Source: Rhodopseudomonas_A palustris_F (GTDB lineage: Bacteria; Pseudomonadota; Alphaproteobacteria; Rhizobiales; Xanthobacteraceae). From it: a DNA stretch of 64,000 nt. The stretch is taken from positions 3,782,001 through 3,846,000 of the forward strand of contig NC_007925.1 in the NCBI RefSeq assembly GCF_000013745.1, given 5' to 3'. The notes below the pieces were generated by a model. The model saw nothing but the letters and a program-made list of their open reading frames with translations, was not told the DNA's origin and made no database searches. Position 1 is the stretch's first letter; each line of letters starts with the position of its first letter. The position numbers were made by a program, and so were the translations under genes. This document shows, piece after piece, positions 62,523-64,000 of this stretch.

Positions 62523-63004
62523 CGTGGCCTCTCATTTCGTCGCCCGCCGGGGCGATGCTTCCGAAGCGCGATTGGCATCGCCCCCGGGTTGAATACCGAA
62601 CGGTCTCGGGCGTCCCGCACACGCCAGGAAACAAATCCCGAGCACGCGCATTGGATTCCGAGAACGCAAAACGACGTGCGGAGCACCTAACTGCACCCGC
62701 CCGTCCAACCATCTCGTTACGGACCGAAAAAGCCCGAAATTGCAAATCTCCCAACGGCTTGCGCCAGACCACGTCGTCCAGGCGGCAAACCGTGCTTTCG
62801 TGCTGCCGTTCCGATATGGGACGGCGAATATGGAGATTCGAGGGGCGAACCCCAACAATCCCCACACAATCTTGTGTTCCAATGGAACAATGTGTTCCTG
62901 TTCCGATGGAACACCGCGACGGCCGAGCGGGCCCGACCGTCACAATGTTGAACGCGGGCGCCGGGCCGCGCGAGGCGACCCGGCAGCGCCGACCCAAGCA
63001 ATGC
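62523..63004. other. 482-bp spacer between rplL and rpoB
   Basis: No gene supported on either strand. It contains three dyads between 62864 and 62913 (listed separately), and GC-rich stems just after the rplL stop that could attenuate transcription. A promoter for rpoB is likely here, but I could not pick one reliably. Confidence 0.5.
62864..62913 (-). promoter_or_regulatory. Three overlapping dyads upstream of rpoB
   Basis: On the plus strand: ACACAA-TC-TTGTGT (62864-62877), TGTTCCA-A-TGGAACA (62875-62889) and TGTTCC-GAT-GGAACA (62899-62913). The last two are near-identical palindromes with centres 24 bp apart, and a TGTTCC half-site sits between them. They could be tandem sites for a DNA-binding regulator or alternative leader-RNA hairpins. 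Confidence 0.4.
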
Positions 63005-63376
<372 letters not shown>

Positions 63377-63430
63377 TGATCTGTTTCCTTAAGCGTATCA
63401 GTTCGAACCAGGGTTGATGTGCGAAGGGCG

Positions 63431-63949
63431 TCAGGCCGCTTCGCTCTTTGAGGCATAGGCCTGAACGACGCGCGCGAGCTTGGCCGCGGGCGCGGTCGAG
63501 AGCTGAGCGATCTTGGTTGCCGGGGCGACCAACAGGCCGACCAGCTTCCCGCGCAGTTCATCGAGCGACGGCAGCGCGGCGAGAGCCTTGACGCTGTCGA
63601 CATTCAGGACGGTGGTACCCATCGAGCCGCCGAGGATGACGAACTTTTCGTTCGCCTTGGCGAATTCGACGGCCACCTTCGGCGCCGCCACCGGATCGTC
63701 GGAAGTGGCGATCACGGTCGGCCCCTTCAGCAGGGAGCCGATGGCAACGACGTCTGTGCCTTCAAGAGCAATTTTGGCGAGCCGGTTCTTCGAGACCTTC
63801 ACCGAGGCGCCAGCGAGCTTCATCTGCGTACGCAGCTTCTGCATCTGGGCAACGGTGAGGCCGGAATAGTGAGCCACGACCGCAACGCTGGTGGTCTTGA
63901 ACAGACCGTTCAGCGATTCGACCGCCTCTTTTTTTGCCGCTTTTTCCAC
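63431..63949 (-). CDS. rplJ: 50S ribosomal protein L10 (uL10)
   Basis: A 172-aa stalk base protein. It starts with GTG (63947-63949), supported by GGAGAGAG at good spacing. Blocks: VAVVAHYSGLTVAQMQKLRT, GASVKVSKNRLAKIALEGTD and the C-terminal L12-binding helix KLARVVQAYASKSEAA. In E. coli L10 with L12 represses its own leader; only ~50 bp of upstream sequence is in the window, so that cannot be assessed. Confidence 0.97.
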   Translation of the reverse strand: MEKAAKKEAVESLNGLFKTTSVAVVAHYSGLTVAQMQKLRTQMKLAGASVKVSKNRLAKIALEGTDVVAIGSLLKGPTVIATSDDPVAAPKVAVEFAKANEKFVILGGSMGTTVLNVDSVKALAALPSLDELRGKLVGLLVAPATKIAQLSTAPAAKLARVVQAYASKSEAA

Positions 63950-64000
63950 AGCAAGCTCTCTCCGGTTGGCGACCTTTGCCGAAAGGCAGGGCCGCCGGGT

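Overview
The window reads as chromosomal DNA of an alphaproteobacterium of the Nitrobacteraceae/Bradyrhizobiaceae, most like Rhodopseudomonas or a close relative. Reasons: very high GC, alphaproteobacterial protein versions (short adenylate kinase, zinc-free S14, EF-Tu of 396 aa), a BLUF photoreceptor, an ATP12-type F1 assembly chaperone, and several families of dispersed palindromes of the kind common in this group. The species call is inference from memory of families; no search was run. Almost all housekeeping genes lie on the minus strand.

Layout, left to right. 1-6.3 kb: 5' end of pccB, an OXA-like class D beta-lactamase, a FliK-like/FlhB-C-like pair, ATP12, a small secreted protein and an RluC/RluD-type pseudouridine synthase with a long Arg-rich repeat extension. 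6.3-10.1 kb: an accessory, repeat-rich stretch with AT-richer small ORFs, a HEPN-like protein and a REP-associated tyrosine transposase (RAYT) surrounded by REP-like palindromes. 10.1-16.7 kb: BLUF protein, methyltransferase, L,D-transpeptidase, YjbQ-like protein, a secreted protein, a zinc alcohol dehydrogenase and an exported Ntn-hydrolase of the choloylglycine-hydrolase family. 17.0-21.0 kb: a two-gene operon encoding a trypsin-like protease fused to a two-lobed phospholipase-D-like domain, translationally coupled to a second V8/trypsin-like protease. This is the best candidate in the window for an undescribed system. 21.2-28.1 kb: rarA, a DegP/Q-type protease, an HxlR regulator divergent from a quinone oxidoreductase, a GFA protein, an SDR, and an unrecognised small gene pair.

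28.1-47.2 kb is one essentially unbroken minus-strand str-S10-spc-alpha cluster in transcriptional order rpsL-rpsG-fusA-tuf-rpsJ-rplC-rplD-rplW-rplB-rpsS-rplV-rpsC-rplP-rpmC-rpsQ-rplN-rplX-rplE-rpsN-rpsH-rplF-rplR-rpsE-rpmD-rplO-secY-adk-rpsM-rpsK-rpoA-rplQ. 47.9-53.8 kb carries a CelD-type acetyltransferase, an ABC exporter with Asp-rich tails and a flavin oxidoreductase fused to a methyltransferase. 54.0-63.9 kb is rplJ-rplL-rpoB-rpoC, ending in a strong intrinsic terminator.

Together the right half supplies ribosomal proteins, elongation factors, the Sec channel and the RNA polymerase core. Four long hairpins built from GCGAATA-like 7-mers sit directly after stop codons inside these operons (after rpoA, rpsM, tuf and rpoB). 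They are the most striking non-coding feature. Adenylate kinase carries a histone-H1-like Lys/Ala tail that is not part of the enzyme fold.
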